DNA of 64,000 nucleotides, taken from assembly GCA_049289295.1 (NCBI GenBank), contig JBATLL010000102.1, positions 1 through 64,000 on the forward strand, in the 5' to 3' direction. The translations under genes and the position numbers were made by a program. Positions 55,095 to 63,671 of the stretch are shown one piece after another. The notes under the pieces were generated by a model. That model did no database searches. It saw nothing but the letters and a program-made list of their open reading frames with translations, and was not told the origin of the DNA. How positions within the stretch are numbered: position 1 is the first letter of the stretch; each line of letters starts with the position of its first letter. Origin of the DNA: BOKV01 sp049289295. GTDB lineage: Bacteria > Pseudomonadota > Alphaproteobacteria > Rhizobiales > Rhizobiaceae.

Positions 55095-55113
55095 GAATAT
55101 GCAAATCGTATTC
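55095..55113. promoter_or_regulatory. Candidate ArsR-type operator upstream of dsrE3A
   Basis: GAATATGCAAATCGTATTC is an imperfect 19-base palindrome with five-base arms (GAATA/TATTC), of the kind bound by ArsR repressors. It is in an AT-rich stretch (55068-55113) that also carries two copies of AAAAAACG, within the gap before dsrE3A. Proximity to the sHdr promoter makes it a candidate site for the regulator at 46718. Unproven. Confidence 0.4.
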
Positions 55114-55148
55114 GTCAGCGATTCACAACGGGCGATACGGTCCGCAGA

Positions 55149-55841
55149 TCAGGCGTCGGCGCTGTCCATCAGCCCGGCCTGAGCTACCAGCCAGACCATC
55201 AATTCACTCAGGCGATCCGCGATTTCCCGCTGCACCAGACCAAGCGCCTCGAGTGATTCCACCGTGTTTTCCGGCGTCTCGGCAAATTCCATGATCAGGT
55301 CTTCAGCCATGCCCCGCTTCATGCCGGGATGGCCGAGAAAGCCGAGGCAATTTTGCGCGAGCGAATAAACTAGCGGCTCCCCCTGCCCGTCATGCCCCAG
55401 GATTTTCGCGTCACGGGGCAAAACCGGGCGATCCCGCAAGTAGCTGGCCATCGGCAGATTGGACAAGATTGCATTGCCATCGCTCGAAGTTACCCGTTCG
55501 ACCTGGAAGCGCAGGGGCGCCTCCTCCGCGCCACCGCCTGCCGCTACCGCCAGAAGCACCGCACCCAGTTCAAACCCGGTCACGGGAAGCCCCGCAGCAA
55601 GAAATGCGCGCGTCAACCGCAGTTCCGGCATCATGCTTGGCAGCAGGTGCCCGCTGACAACGCCATAGGGACCGCCTCCCAGAAGCATCAGCCCATCAAA
55701 ATCCTCGATGCCGGAGGGCAGGGTGCCACCATGGGTGAACGGCCGGTAGTAGGTAAAGCGGATGTTGCGCCCTTCCAGATGATCTTCCATGAGGCCAAGA
55801 TACTCGGCCTCGGTATGCTGGATCACGCAAACTGTCTTCAT
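55149..55841 (-). CDS. Class I glutamine amidotransferase-like protein, nucleophile missing
   Basis: A 230-residue protein of the GATase1 fold. The loop that normally holds the catalytic cysteine (G-x-C-x-G) reads GFELGA with E91 in its place, and the histidine region reads FLGHPGM (H171). It can therefore not work as an ordinary glutaminase. Similar GATase genes are known near lipoate assembly genes in sHdr loci, from memory. It is 12 bases after the lipoate ligase gene, so the two are cotranscribed. A regulatory or scaffolding role is inferred. Confidence 0.75.
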   Translation of the reverse strand: MKTVCVIQHTEAEYLGLMEDHLEGRNIRFTYYRPFTHGGTLPSGIEDFDGLMLLGGGPYGVVSGHLLPSMMPELRLTRAFLAAGLPVTGFELGAVLLAVAAGGGAEEAPLRFQVERVTSSDGNAILSNLPMASYLRDRPVLPRDAKILGHDGQGEPLVYSLAQNCLGFLGHPGMKRGMAEDLIMEFAETPENTVESLEALGLVQREIADRLSELMVWLVAQAGLMDSADA

Positions 55842-55853
55842 GCCGGGTTCGAT

Positions 55854-56930
55854 CTAGTCGGAACTGGCTGCGGCAGCCATGATGGCCGTCGCCAGGTCAG
55901 CTCCCGAAATGCCCGGCATTTCCACTTTCAGCGATTTCATTGCCGCATCTGCTGCGCCAGCCAGTGCTTCCTGATCAAGCGGTGTCCCGGTGAGCGAAGA
56001 AGCGATCCGGTCGATGCCCTCTGGCGGCAGGCAGGTGAAATCGCCCGAAACCATCAGGTCCTGGACCTTGCCGTCACGCCCGAGCAAGTGAACGCGGATC
56101 ATGCCTCCGGGCGCCTTGTGCGCGCTTTCGGTAAGATGGGTGCCCGCAGAAATCTTGACGCCCATGTCAACCAGCTTGCGGCCCTGCGCATAGGTCCAGT
56201 CGGGATCAAGCAGCGCTTTTTCCGCTTTCTCGATTGCCGCCATCTCAGCTGCACTTGGCTTGACAAACTCCGGCTCCACGCCAAGCACATCCGAGCAATG
56301 CTTGAGGAACTTGGCAATCAGGTCCGCCCGATCAGGTGCCTGCTTCAGTTCCTTCGCCATTGTCGTCATGTAGTCGTCGAGCGTCTGACGCAGCTTGTCG
56401 CGGAATTTCTCGGACGGCACCTTGAGGCATTTCGACATCATCTCGGTGTCGAAATCATACATGAAGCTGCCCACCATCACGGTGGCGTCGGCAATGCTCG
56501 CAGCTCCCGTTCCGCCAATCTTGCGGCCATTGACGTGAATATCGTTGACCGGGCGATAGTTGGCGTTGACTCCGATCTGCTGGTAGGTGCGCACCACCGG
56601 TTCAATGAACATCGGATAGAGGTTGACCGCAAATTCCGGTGCCTTCTTGCGCGGATAGATGAAATGCGTGAAGAGCTGGTTGTGGTCGAGATAGACCGCT
56701 CCGCCGCCGACATGGCGCCGATAGACAGCCAGATTGTTGGCCTTGCAGAAATCCTCATCGACTTCCTTGCCGATTTCCTGGTGCATGCCGACACAGACAT
56801 AGGGCTCCGATGGCGAAACCAGTGACAGGACAGGATCGCTGTCCGGCGTCATGGTCTCGGCGAGCCCGTGATAAACGGCCTGGCTGCGGATTGCTGGCAC
56901 AAGGCCGAAGTCGATAACTCTGAGTTTCAT
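55854..56930 (-). CDS. Lipoate-protein ligase of sulfur-oxidising type, sLpl(AB)
   Basis: A 358-residue biotin/lipoate ligase-fold protein with the LplA-like motif YRRHVGGGAVYLDHN (residues 70-84), catalytic K137 (GRKIGGTGAA) and a C-terminal accessory domain, as in LplA/LplB-containing ligases. In sulfur oxidisers a dedicated ligase of this kind activates lipoate or octanoate for LbpA. GGAGG lies just before the start at 56930. No radical-SAM lipoyl synthase gene is adjacent, so a full separate assembly pathway is not shown here. Confidence 0.85.
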   Translation of the reverse strand: MKLRVIDFGLVPAIRSQAVYHGLAETMTPDSDPVLSLVSPSEPYVCVGMHQEIGKEVDEDFCKANNLAVYRRHVGGGAVYLDHNQLFTHFIYPRKKAPEFAVNLYPMFIEPVVRTYQQIGVNANYRPVNDIHVNGRKIGGTGAASIADATVMVGSFMYDFDTEMMSKCLKVPSEKFRDKLRQTLDDYMTTMAKELKQAPDRADLIAKFLKHCSDVLGVEPEFVKPSAAEMAAIEKAEKALLDPDWTYAQGRKLVDMGVKISAGTHLTESAHKAPGGMIRVHLLGRDGKVQDLMVSGDFTCLPPEGIDRIASSLTGTPLDQEALAGAADAAMKSLKVEMPGISGADLATAIMAAAASSD

Positions 56931-57023
56931 ATGGTCCTCCCCATGCCTCGCCACGCAACATTTGCCCAGCACCGGGCAATGCAGTCAAATGCCCATAACA
57001 TATTCCGAAAGCGGAATGAATGC

Positions 57024-57962
57024 TCAAGCTTGCTGTTTTGGATAGATTTTCCCGATGACCGGCAGGAATTGCGCACCCCTGGTCGAAAGGAAACGATTGA
57101 AGGCCTCGGTTGCTGGCGGCATCGAGCGGTCTGCCCTGACGATTGAAAACCACTGGCGGCGTATCGGCATGCCGATCACATCGAGTATGACAAGCTTGCG
57201 CGCTACCAGTTCCTGCTCGATCGTGTGCGCGGAAATGAACGCGATCCCCAGGCCAGCCATGACCGCCTGCTTGATCGTCTCGTTCGATCCCATCTCCGCG
57301 CCAAGGCCTTCGAGCTTCTTGGGTATGTCGCCAAAGAAGAACTCCAGCGCCGTCCGTGTGCCCGACCCGCTTTCGCGCAGCAGGAAATGTTCAGGCACAA
57401 GTTGCTCCTTGGTGATGTCGAGCTTGCCGGCAAGCGGGTGGTCGGGAGCGGCGATGATGACGAACGGATGATCGCCAAACACCAATGCGCGCGTTTCGAT
57501 CTGCTGCGGCGGCCTGCCCATCAGCGAAACATCGACTTCCTGGTTTCTCAGCGCTTCTATGGTCTGGGCCCTGTTGCCGATCTTCAGTTCGATCTGGATG
57601 TCCGGATTTTCACGGCGGAAGGCAGCCATCATGCGTGGCACGAAATACTTCGCTGTTGAAACTGCACCAAGGCGCAACGTCCCCCTCTTGCCGGTCTTGA
57701 GCATTTCCAGCGCATCGTCCGCCTGGCGCAGCCGGTCCTGGATTGCATGCGCCGCCTCAAGCAGGATCGCACCTGCGGCAGTCAGACGCATACCCTCGGA
57801 AGTGCGGTCGAAAAGCGCAATTCCGGCATCCTCCTCCATCTGCTTCAATTGCAGCGTAATGGCTGGACCGGTAAGGCCCAGTTCCACTGCAGCTATTGAA
57901 ATCCTTGATGTTTGCGCCACAGCGACCAGTGAACGCAAATGTCTGAGTGTCAGGTTTCGCAT
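57024..57962 (-). CDS. cbbR: LysR-type regulator CbbR
   Basis: A 312-residue LysR protein. The HTH (RISIAAVELGLTGPAITLQLKQME, then FDRTSEGMRLTAAG) and the effector domain (LRLGAVSTAKYFVPRMMAAFRRENPDI) match CbbR. It activates the cbb operon in response to metabolites such as RuBP or NADPH. Divergent from cbbF with a short AT-rich gap. No Shine-Dalgarno sequence is evident before its ATG, so leaderless translation is possible. Confidence 0.92.
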   Translation of the reverse strand: MRNLTLRHLRSLVAVAQTSRISIAAVELGLTGPAITLQLKQMEEDAGIALFDRTSEGMRLTAAGAILLEAAHAIQDRLRQADDALEMLKTGKRGTLRLGAVSTAKYFVPRMMAAFRRENPDIQIELKIGNRAQTIEALRNQEVDVSLMGRPPQQIETRALVFGDHPFVIIAAPDHPLAGKLDITKEQLVPEHFLLRESGSGTRTALEFFFGDIPKKLEGLGAEMGSNETIKQAVMAGLGIAFISAHTIEQELVARKLVILDVIGMPIRRQWFSIVRADRSMPPATEAFNRFLSTRGAQFLPVIGKIYPKQQA

Positions 57963-58071
57963 TACAGTAAGTTAATTTTTCTAATTCCAACTGTAAACAA
58001 AATAAATTTTACTGATTGCTACTATTCATGCTGGTTCTCTCCAGCGGCCAGACGAATTGGCCGGGGAGAAA
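57963..58071. promoter_or_regulatory. cbbR-cbbF control region with likely CbbR sites
   Basis: The most AT-rich stretch in this part of the window (57963-58023). It contains several T-N11-A-like half sites and an inverted repeat ACAGT (57963-57967 region) with ACTGT about 25 bases on, plus TTAATTTTTCTAATT. This fits a CbbR operator overlapping the cbbR start. Footprinting is not available, so exact limits are unknown. Confidence 0.6.
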
Positions 58072-58074
58072 ATG

Positions 58075-59112
58075 ATGATCGCCGCAACCCTCGATGCCCA
58101 TCTCAACGCCTATGCTGCTGGCAGCGATCCGGTCCGCAAGCATATTGCCACCCTGGTCAAGGTGTATGCCGACGCTGCCGTCCACGTCAGGCGCTCGATA
58201 AACGAGGGCGCGCTGGGGGCAGCCTTCGCAAACCAGCGCTCCACGTCAAACGCTGGCGGTGACGCGCAGAAGGAACTGGACATCTTTGCCGACAGCCGTT
58301 TCCTCGACGCTTCGCGCCAGGCACAGATCGGCTACTACGCCTCCGAGGAATTGCCGGGGCCGGTAGAGATCAGCAAGGATTCGCCGATTGCCGTGGCGAT
58401 AGACCCGCTGGATGGCTCCTCCAACATCGACACCAATGTTTCGATCGGCACGATCTTTTCAGTCCTGCCCCGCCGCGAAACGGCAGAGAAGACCTTTTCG
58501 CAGCCCGGAACCGCGCAACTGGCGGCCGGATTCTTCATTTATGGCCCGCAGCTCGCCCTGGTTCTAACCAAGCTGAACGGCACCCGCATCTATGTCTTCT
58601 CCACGCGCCTTGGCGCATTCGTGGAGGCCTATCCTTCCGTTTCGATTGCGCGCTCGGGTTCCGAATTCGCCATCAACGCCTCGAACTATCGCCACTGGGA
58701 CGAACCGATACGCCTCTACGTGGACGATTGCCTGGCAGGAACGGACGGCCCGCGCGAAAAGGATTTCAACATGCGCTGGATCGCCTCGCTGGTCGCGGAT
58801 GCATATCGCATCCTGGTGCGCGGCGGCGTCTTCCTCTACCCGCGCGATGGTCGCAAGGGCTATTCGTCTGGCAGGCTTCGCCTGGTCTACGAGGCCAATC
58901 CCGTGGCCCTCATCGTCGAACAGGCAGGCGGTCTTGCCACCAACGGCACGACCCGCATCCTCGACCTCATCCCCACCGACATTCACCAGCGAACCGCACT
59001 GGTTTTCGGCTCCGCCAAGGAGGTCGACAAGATCGCGCGATACCATAACGACCCGTCCGCCATCGGTAACCGCCATCCCCTGTTTGGCAATCGCGGCCTG
59101 TTTAGGGCCTGA
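58075..59112 (+). CDS. cbbF: Fructose-1,6-bisphosphatase class I (also sedoheptulose bisphosphatase)
   Basis: A 345-residue class I FBPase with the metal motif DPLDGSSNIDTNVSIG and the substrate region YSSGRLRLVYEANP. It dephosphorylates fructose and, in the Calvin cycle, sedoheptulose bisphosphates. ATG 58075 is six bases from GGGGAG; the ATG one codon earlier (58072) is the alternative. First gene of the cbb operon. Confidence 0.95.
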   Translation: MIAATLDAHLNAYAAGSDPVRKHIATLVKVYADAAVHVRRSINEGALGAAFANQRSTSNAGGDAQKELDIFADSRFLDASRQAQIGYYASEELPGPVEISKDSPIAVAIDPLDGSSNIDTNVSIGTIFSVLPRRETAEKTFSQPGTAQLAAGFFIYGPQLALVLTKLNGTRIYVFSTRLGAFVEAYPSVSIARSGSEFAINASNYRHWDEPIRLYVDDCLAGTDGPREKDFNMRWIASLVADAYRILVRGGVFLYPRDGRKGYSSGRLRLVYEANPVALIVEQAGGLATNGTTRILDLIPTDIHQRTALVFGSAKEVDKIARYHNDPSAIGNRHPLFGNRGLFRA

Positions 59113-59151
59113 AGAAAATCCTGAATTGAATTCCGGGAGAATTCGAAACTC

Positions 59152-60024
59152 ATGTCCCACAAGCATCCAATCATTGCGATCACGGGATCGTCGGGCGCAG
59201 GCACCACGACCGTCAAGGACACGTTCGGCAAGATCTTCAACCGTGAAGGCGTCACGGCAGCCTTCATCGAGGGCGATGCCTTTCATCGTTATGACCGCGC
59301 GGGCATGAAGGAACGGGTGGCCGAGGAAGAAGCGCGCGGCAACACGCACTTCTCGCACTTCAATCCGGATGCGAACGAGCTTGAAATCCTGGAATCCGTC
59401 TTTGCAGAATATGGCCGCAAGGGCACCGGCAAGACACGCCATTATGTGCACGATGAACATGAGGCGAAGGTCCTGGGCTCTGCTCCCGGAACTTTCACGC
59501 CCTGGAAGGACCTGCCCGCTAGCGATCTCCTGTTCTACGAGGGCCTGCACGGTTGCGCCAAGACCGGCTCAATCGATCTGCCGCGCCATGTCGATCTCAA
59601 GATCGGCGTCGTTCCGGTCATCAATCTGGAATGGATTCAGAAAATCCACCGTGACAAGTCCCTTCGCGGCTACTCGACCGAAGCGGTGACAGACACGATC
59701 CTGCGCCGCATGCCCGACTATGCGCGTTACATCTGTCCGCAATTCTCGGAAACCAACATCAATTTCCAGCGCATTCCAACCGTCGACACCTCGAACCCCT
59801 TCGTTGCGCGCTGGATACCCACGCCGGCTGAATCCATGCTGGTGATCCGATTTTCCAATCCGCGCGGCATCGACTTCCCCTACCTGCTTTCCATGCTGGG
59901 CGGCAGCTTCATGTCGCGGGCCAATTCAATCGTTTGCAGCGGCGACAAGCTCGACCTGGCAATGCAGCTCATTTTCACACCGCTGATCCACAAGCTGATG
60001 GATCTCAAGCGCCGGGCATCCTGA
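59152..60024 (+). CDS. cbbP: Phosphoribulokinase, class I
   Basis: A 290-residue kinase, the length of proteobacterial class I PRK. The P-loop GSSGAGTTT is at residues 12-20, followed by GDAFHRYDR and the acidic catalytic FYEGLHG. It makes ribulose-1,5-bisphosphate with ATP and is allosterically controlled by NADH in this class. It is 39 bases after cbbF. Confidence 0.97.
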   Translation: MSHKHPIIAITGSSGAGTTTVKDTFGKIFNREGVTAAFIEGDAFHRYDRAGMKERVAEEEARGNTHFSHFNPDANELEILESVFAEYGRKGTGKTRHYVHDEHEAKVLGSAPGTFTPWKDLPASDLLFYEGLHGCAKTGSIDLPRHVDLKIGVVPVINLEWIQKIHRDKSLRGYSTEAVTDTILRRMPDYARYICPQFSETNINFQRIPTVDTSNPFVARWIPTPAESMLVIRFSNPRGIDFPYLLSMLGGSFMSRANSIVCSGDKLDLAMQLIFTPLIHKLMDLKRRAS

Positions 60025-60034
60025 GGAGGATACC

Positions 60035-62047
60035 ATGAACATTCAGACACGAAGCGAGGCGGCTGCCTCGGCAAGTGAAAGGGACATGGCAAACGCCATT
60101 CGCGCGCTCGCCATGGACGCAGTCCAGAAGGCTAATTCGGGCCATCCCGGCATGCCGATGGGCATGGCGGATGTTGCAGCCGTTCTTTTCAACCGCTTCA
60201 TGAAAATCGATCCTTCGAACCCTTCCTGGCCAGACAGGGACCGCTTCATCCTGTCGGCTGGACATGGTTCGATGCTGCTTTATGCCATGCACAACCTGCT
60301 CGGCTATGAAGACATGCCGATCGAGCAACTGCAGCGCTTTCGCCAACTGGGGTCGCCCACGGCGGGCCACCCGGAACATGGCCATGCACTTGGCATCGAA
60401 ACGACCACCGGCCCTCTCGGCCAGGGCATTGCCACGGCCGTGGGCATGGCACTGGGCGAACGCATGATGGCCGCCCGTTTTGGCACTGCACTTGTCGATC
60501 ACCACACCTATGTCATTGCCGGCGACGGCTGCCTCCAGGAGGGCATCAGCCACGAGGCTATAGACCTTGCCGGGCACCTGAAGCTTTCACGCCTGATCGT
60601 GCTTTGGGATGACAACCGCATCTCCATTGATGGCCCCACCTCGCTTTCCACATCCATGGACCAGGTCACCCGTTTCAAGGCTGCGGGCTGGCGCGCGGAG
60701 CGCGTCGATGGTCACGATACAGACGCGGTAGCCGCGGCAATCGAACGGGCGCGCTCAAGCCGCAAGCCGTCACTCATCGCCTGTCGTACGATCATCGGAT
60801 ACGGCTCGCCCAATCTGCAGGGTTCGGAAAAGACCCACGGCGCACCGCTCGGCGAAAAGGAAATCGCTGCGACCCGCGCCAATATCGGCTGGACGCACGA
60901 ACCGTTCGACATTCCCCAGAACATCCGCGACGCCTGGCTGGCAATTGCGAAGCGCGGCGCAATATCCCGCGAGGCCTGGACAGGACGGCTCGCGACCAAC
61001 CCGCGTCGCAAATCCTTCGAGGCGGCGATATCAGGCGAACTGGAGTCGCGCATGGCGCGTGAACTCAATGCCTTCAGGAAAGACCATGTAACGCGCGAGA
61101 CAAAGGTCGCCACGCGCAAGGCGTCGGAAATGGTGCTGGAGCGCATCAACGCCGCCACCAAACTGACAGTTGGCGGGTCAGCCGACCTGACCCATTCGAA
61201 CCTGACTGTTACCAGCGGCATGGAAAGCATCAGGCCAGGCAAGTTCAAGGGACGCTACATCCATTACGGCATCCGCGAACATGGCATGTCGGCAGCCATG
61301 AACGGGTTGGCGCTTCATGGCGGCTTCATACCCTATGGCGGCACTTTCCTCGTTTTCTCCGACTATGCGCGCGGTGCCATGCGCCTTTCGGCCCTGATGG
61401 AACAGCGCGTCATCTACGTCATGACGCACGATTCGATCGGGCTCGGCGAGGATGGCCCGACACACCAGCCGGTCGAGCATCTGGCCATGCTGCGCGCCAC
61501 GCCGAATATCAATGTCTTCCGCCCGGCCGATATCATCGAGACTGCGGAAGCCTGGGAACTGGCGTTGCGTTCCAGGGGAACACCCAGTGTGCTCATCCTG
61601 TCACGCCAGGCCCTGCCGATGCTGCGCGAGCGCCACTCGGGCGAGAACCGCTCAGCCATGGGCGGCTATATCCTGCGCGAGACGGTTGGCGAGCGCGATC
61701 TGACTCTGCTTGCGACCGGATCGGAACTGACCATCGCCAAGGCAGCATCCGACAGGCTGCTCGCCGAACACGGCATTCGCGCCGCAATCATTTCCATGCC
61801 CTGCTGGGAACTGTTCGAGCGCCAGGACGTGTCGTATCGCGATGCCGTTCTGGGTTCGGCTCCACGTATCGCCATCGAGGCGGCGGCGCGTCTGGGATGG
61901 GATCGCTGGATCGGCGAGAATGGCGCCTTTGTCGGCATGAACGGGTTTGGCGCCAGTGCACCGGCTGAAGATCTCTACCGCCATTTCAACATCACGCCCG
62001 ACGCAGTCATTGCGCATGCCAAGCGGCTTGCTGGCAGGTCGACATGA
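60035..62047 (+). CDS. cbbT: Transketolase
   Basis: A 670-residue TPP enzyme. The TPP/Mg motif GDGCLQEG...WDDN and the conserved AANSGHPGMPMG-like start (VQKANSGHPGMPMG) and HDSIGLGEDGPTHQPVE are present. It regenerates pentoses in the Calvin cycle. A strong GAGGAGG precedes it. The last 4 bases overlap the PGK-like gene. Confidence 0.95.
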   Translation: MNIQTRSEAAASASERDMANAIRALAMDAVQKANSGHPGMPMGMADVAAVLFNRFMKIDPSNPSWPDRDRFILSAGHGSMLLYAMHNLLGYEDMPIEQLQRFRQLGSPTAGHPEHGHALGIETTTGPLGQGIATAVGMALGERMMAARFGTALVDHHTYVIAGDGCLQEGISHEAIDLAGHLKLSRLIVLWDDNRISIDGPTSLSTSMDQVTRFKAAGWRAERVDGHDTDAVAAAIERARSSRKPSLIACRTIIGYGSPNLQGSEKTHGAPLGEKEIAATRANIGWTHEPFDIPQNIRDAWLAIAKRGAISREAWTGRLATNPRRKSFEAAISGELESRMARELNAFRKDHVTRETKVATRKASEMVLERINAATKLTVGGSADLTHSNLTVTSGMESIRPGKFKGRYIHYGIREHGMSAAMNGLALHGGFIPYGGTFLVFSDYARGAMRLSALMEQRVIYVMTHDSIGLGEDGPTHQPVEHLAMLRATPNINVFRPADIIETAEAWELALRSRGTPSVLILSRQALPMLRERHSGENRSAMGGYILRETVGERDLTLLATGSELTIAKAASDRLLAEHGIRAAIISMPCWELFERQDVSYRDAVLGSAPRIAIEAAARLGWDRWIGENGAFVGMNGFGASAPAEDLYRHFNITPDAVIAHAKRLAGRST

Positions 62048-62541
62048 ACGGACTCGCACACGCAATGGATGGCAGGCCAGACCCGATGACCGTTCTGGTC
62101 CGTGTCAGTCCCGAGGCGGAATGGGAACCGCGCACGGTCGCGCGGATCAACGCGCTTTCGCAGGGCTGCGCACGCGTTGTGCTCCTGGCAGGAATTGGCG
62201 AGCCGCGCGACGACATCAACCCCGCCTACTCCCTTCGCAAGCTGGTGCCCGCCATCTCGCAGGCGCTGGGACGCGACGTGCAGTTCATTTCGCAAAGCAT
62301 TGGCGGTGGCGCGGAAGAAGCCATCAGCCGGCTTGAGGCAGGCGGCATCGCCATTGTCGAAAACCTGCGCTTCCACGGCGCGCGAAAGGCCAATGCAGGC
62401 AGCTTCGCAATGCAGCTCTCCGTCCTTGGCGACTATTTTGTCGATGAAGGCCAAAAGCCACAGGATCCGGCGGGTTGGCAGATCAGGCTTGCCGCCCTTC
62501 TTCCCGAACCGCCAGCTGAAATTTCCTCAGGCCAGGCCTGA
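62044..62541 (+). CDS. Degenerate single-domain phosphoglycerate kinase-like protein
   Basis: A 165-residue protein corresponding to only the N-terminal half of phosphoglycerate kinase (about 170 of 390-400 residues). Collinear segments include VLVRV, ARVVLLAGIGEP, YSLRKLVPAISQALGRDVQFI, GGIAIVENLRFH and SVLGDYFVDEG. The substrate residues are changed: the RVDFNVP motif reads RVSPEAEW and HLGRP reads AGIGEP; ENLRFH is kept. The ATP domain is absent. The frame is intact and coupled to cbbT by ATGA, so it is not simply a broken gene. It probably binds a ligand or a partner rather than catalysing. Confidence 0.78.
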   Translation: MNGLAHAMDGRPDPMTVLVRVSPEAEWEPRTVARINALSQGCARVVLLAGIGEPRDDINPAYSLRKLVPAISQALGRDVQFISQSIGGGAEEAISRLEAGGIAIVENLRFHGARKANAGSFAMQLSVLGDYFVDEGQKPQDPAGWQIRLAALLPEPPAEISSGQA

Positions 62542-62569
62542 CAACAAGAGTGCATTGAAAGGAAACAAC

Positions 62570-63649
62570 ATGGCCCGCATCACCCTCCGCCAATTGCTCG
62601 ACCATGCCGCCGAACACGGATACGGCGTTCCGGCCTTCAACATCAACAACATGGAACAGGGCCTGGCCATCATGGAAGCCGCCAAGGCCTGTGACGCACC
62701 TGTGATCATTCAGGCGTCACGCGGCGCGCGCTCCTATGCCAATGACATCATGCTGGCCCGGATGATCGACGCGCTTGCCGACATCTATCCCGAAATTCCC
62801 CTGTGCATGCACCAGGACCACGGCAACAACGAAGCCACCTGCATGACCGCGATCCGCCACGGCTTCACCTCCGTGATGATGGACGGTTCACTGGAGGCGG
62901 ACGCAAAGACACCCGCCTCCTACGAATACAATGTCGAGATCACCGAGCGCGTCTCGCGCATGGCCCACTGGGTCGGTGCTTCCGTTGAAGGCGAACTGGG
63001 CGTGCTGGGTTCGCTTGAAACCGGCGAAGGCGAAGCCGAGGATGGTCACGGAGCGACCGGCAAGCTGTCACACGACCAGTTGCTGACCGATCCTGATCAG
63101 GCGGTGGACTTCGTCCTGCGCACAAAGGTCGACGCCCTGGCAATCGCCTGCGGCACTTCGCACGGGGCCTACAAGTTTTCGCGCAAGCCGGACGGCGACA
63201 TTCTTGCCATGAAGGTGATCGAGGAAATCCACCGCAAGCTGCCGAACACGCATCTTGTCATGCATGGCTCCTCCTCCGTTCCCCAGGAACTGCAGGACAT
63301 CATCAACGCCCATGGCGGTGCGATGCCCCAGACGTTCGGCGTACCGGTCGAAGAAATCGTGCGCGGCATCCGCCACGGCGTTCGCAAGGTCAACATCGAT
63401 ACGGACTGCCGCATGGCAATGACTGGCCAGTTCCGCCGGATCGCGCAGGAAAACCCGGCCGAATTCGATCCCCGCAAGTTCCTGAAGCCCGCAATGGACG
63501 CCATGCGCGATCTGTGCCGCGCCCGCTTCGAAGCATTCGGCACCGCTGGTCATGCGTCGAAGATCAAGGTCATCGCAATGGACCAGATGGCCAGACATTA
63601 TGCTTCCGGCGACCTCGACCCCTCTTCTGCCGTTGCGCGCGCAGCGTGA
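62570..63649 (+). CDS. cbbA: Fructose-bisphosphate aldolase class II, CbbA type
   Basis: A 359-residue zinc aldolase with CMHQDHGN (zinc histidine), SVMMDGSLEAD and GTSHGAYKF, and KVNIDTDCRMAM, typical of the CbbA/CfxA form. It makes fructose- and sedoheptulose-bisphosphate. The start at 62570 follows AAGGAAA; the longer frame beginning at 62102 overlaps the PGK-like gene and is not supported. 28 bases after the PGK-like gene. Confidence 0.95.
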   Translation: MARITLRQLLDHAAEHGYGVPAFNINNMEQGLAIMEAAKACDAPVIIQASRGARSYANDIMLARMIDALADIYPEIPLCMHQDHGNNEATCMTAIRHGFTSVMMDGSLEADAKTPASYEYNVEITERVSRMAHWVGASVEGELGVLGSLETGEGEAEDGHGATGKLSHDQLLTDPDQAVDFVLRTKVDALAIACGTSHGAYKFSRKPDGDILAMKVIEEIHRKLPNTHLVMHGSSSVPQELQDIINAHGGAMPQTFGVPVEEIVRGIRHGVRKVNIDTDCRMAMTGQFRRIAQENPAEFDPRKFLKPAMDAMRDLCRARFEAFGTAGHASKIKVIAMDQMARHYASGDLDPSSAVARAA

Positions 63650-63671
63650 CTTTCCGAGAAAGGAAATGACC

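Noticed and set aside
55392..56825. 477-codon open frame on the + strand
   Set aside because: It is antisense to the GATase-like and lipoate ligase genes, both with clear motifs.
62102..62569. Long N-terminal extension of the aldolase
   Set aside because: It lies out of frame over the PGK-like gene, and the CbbA family begins at 62570 with its own ribosome site.
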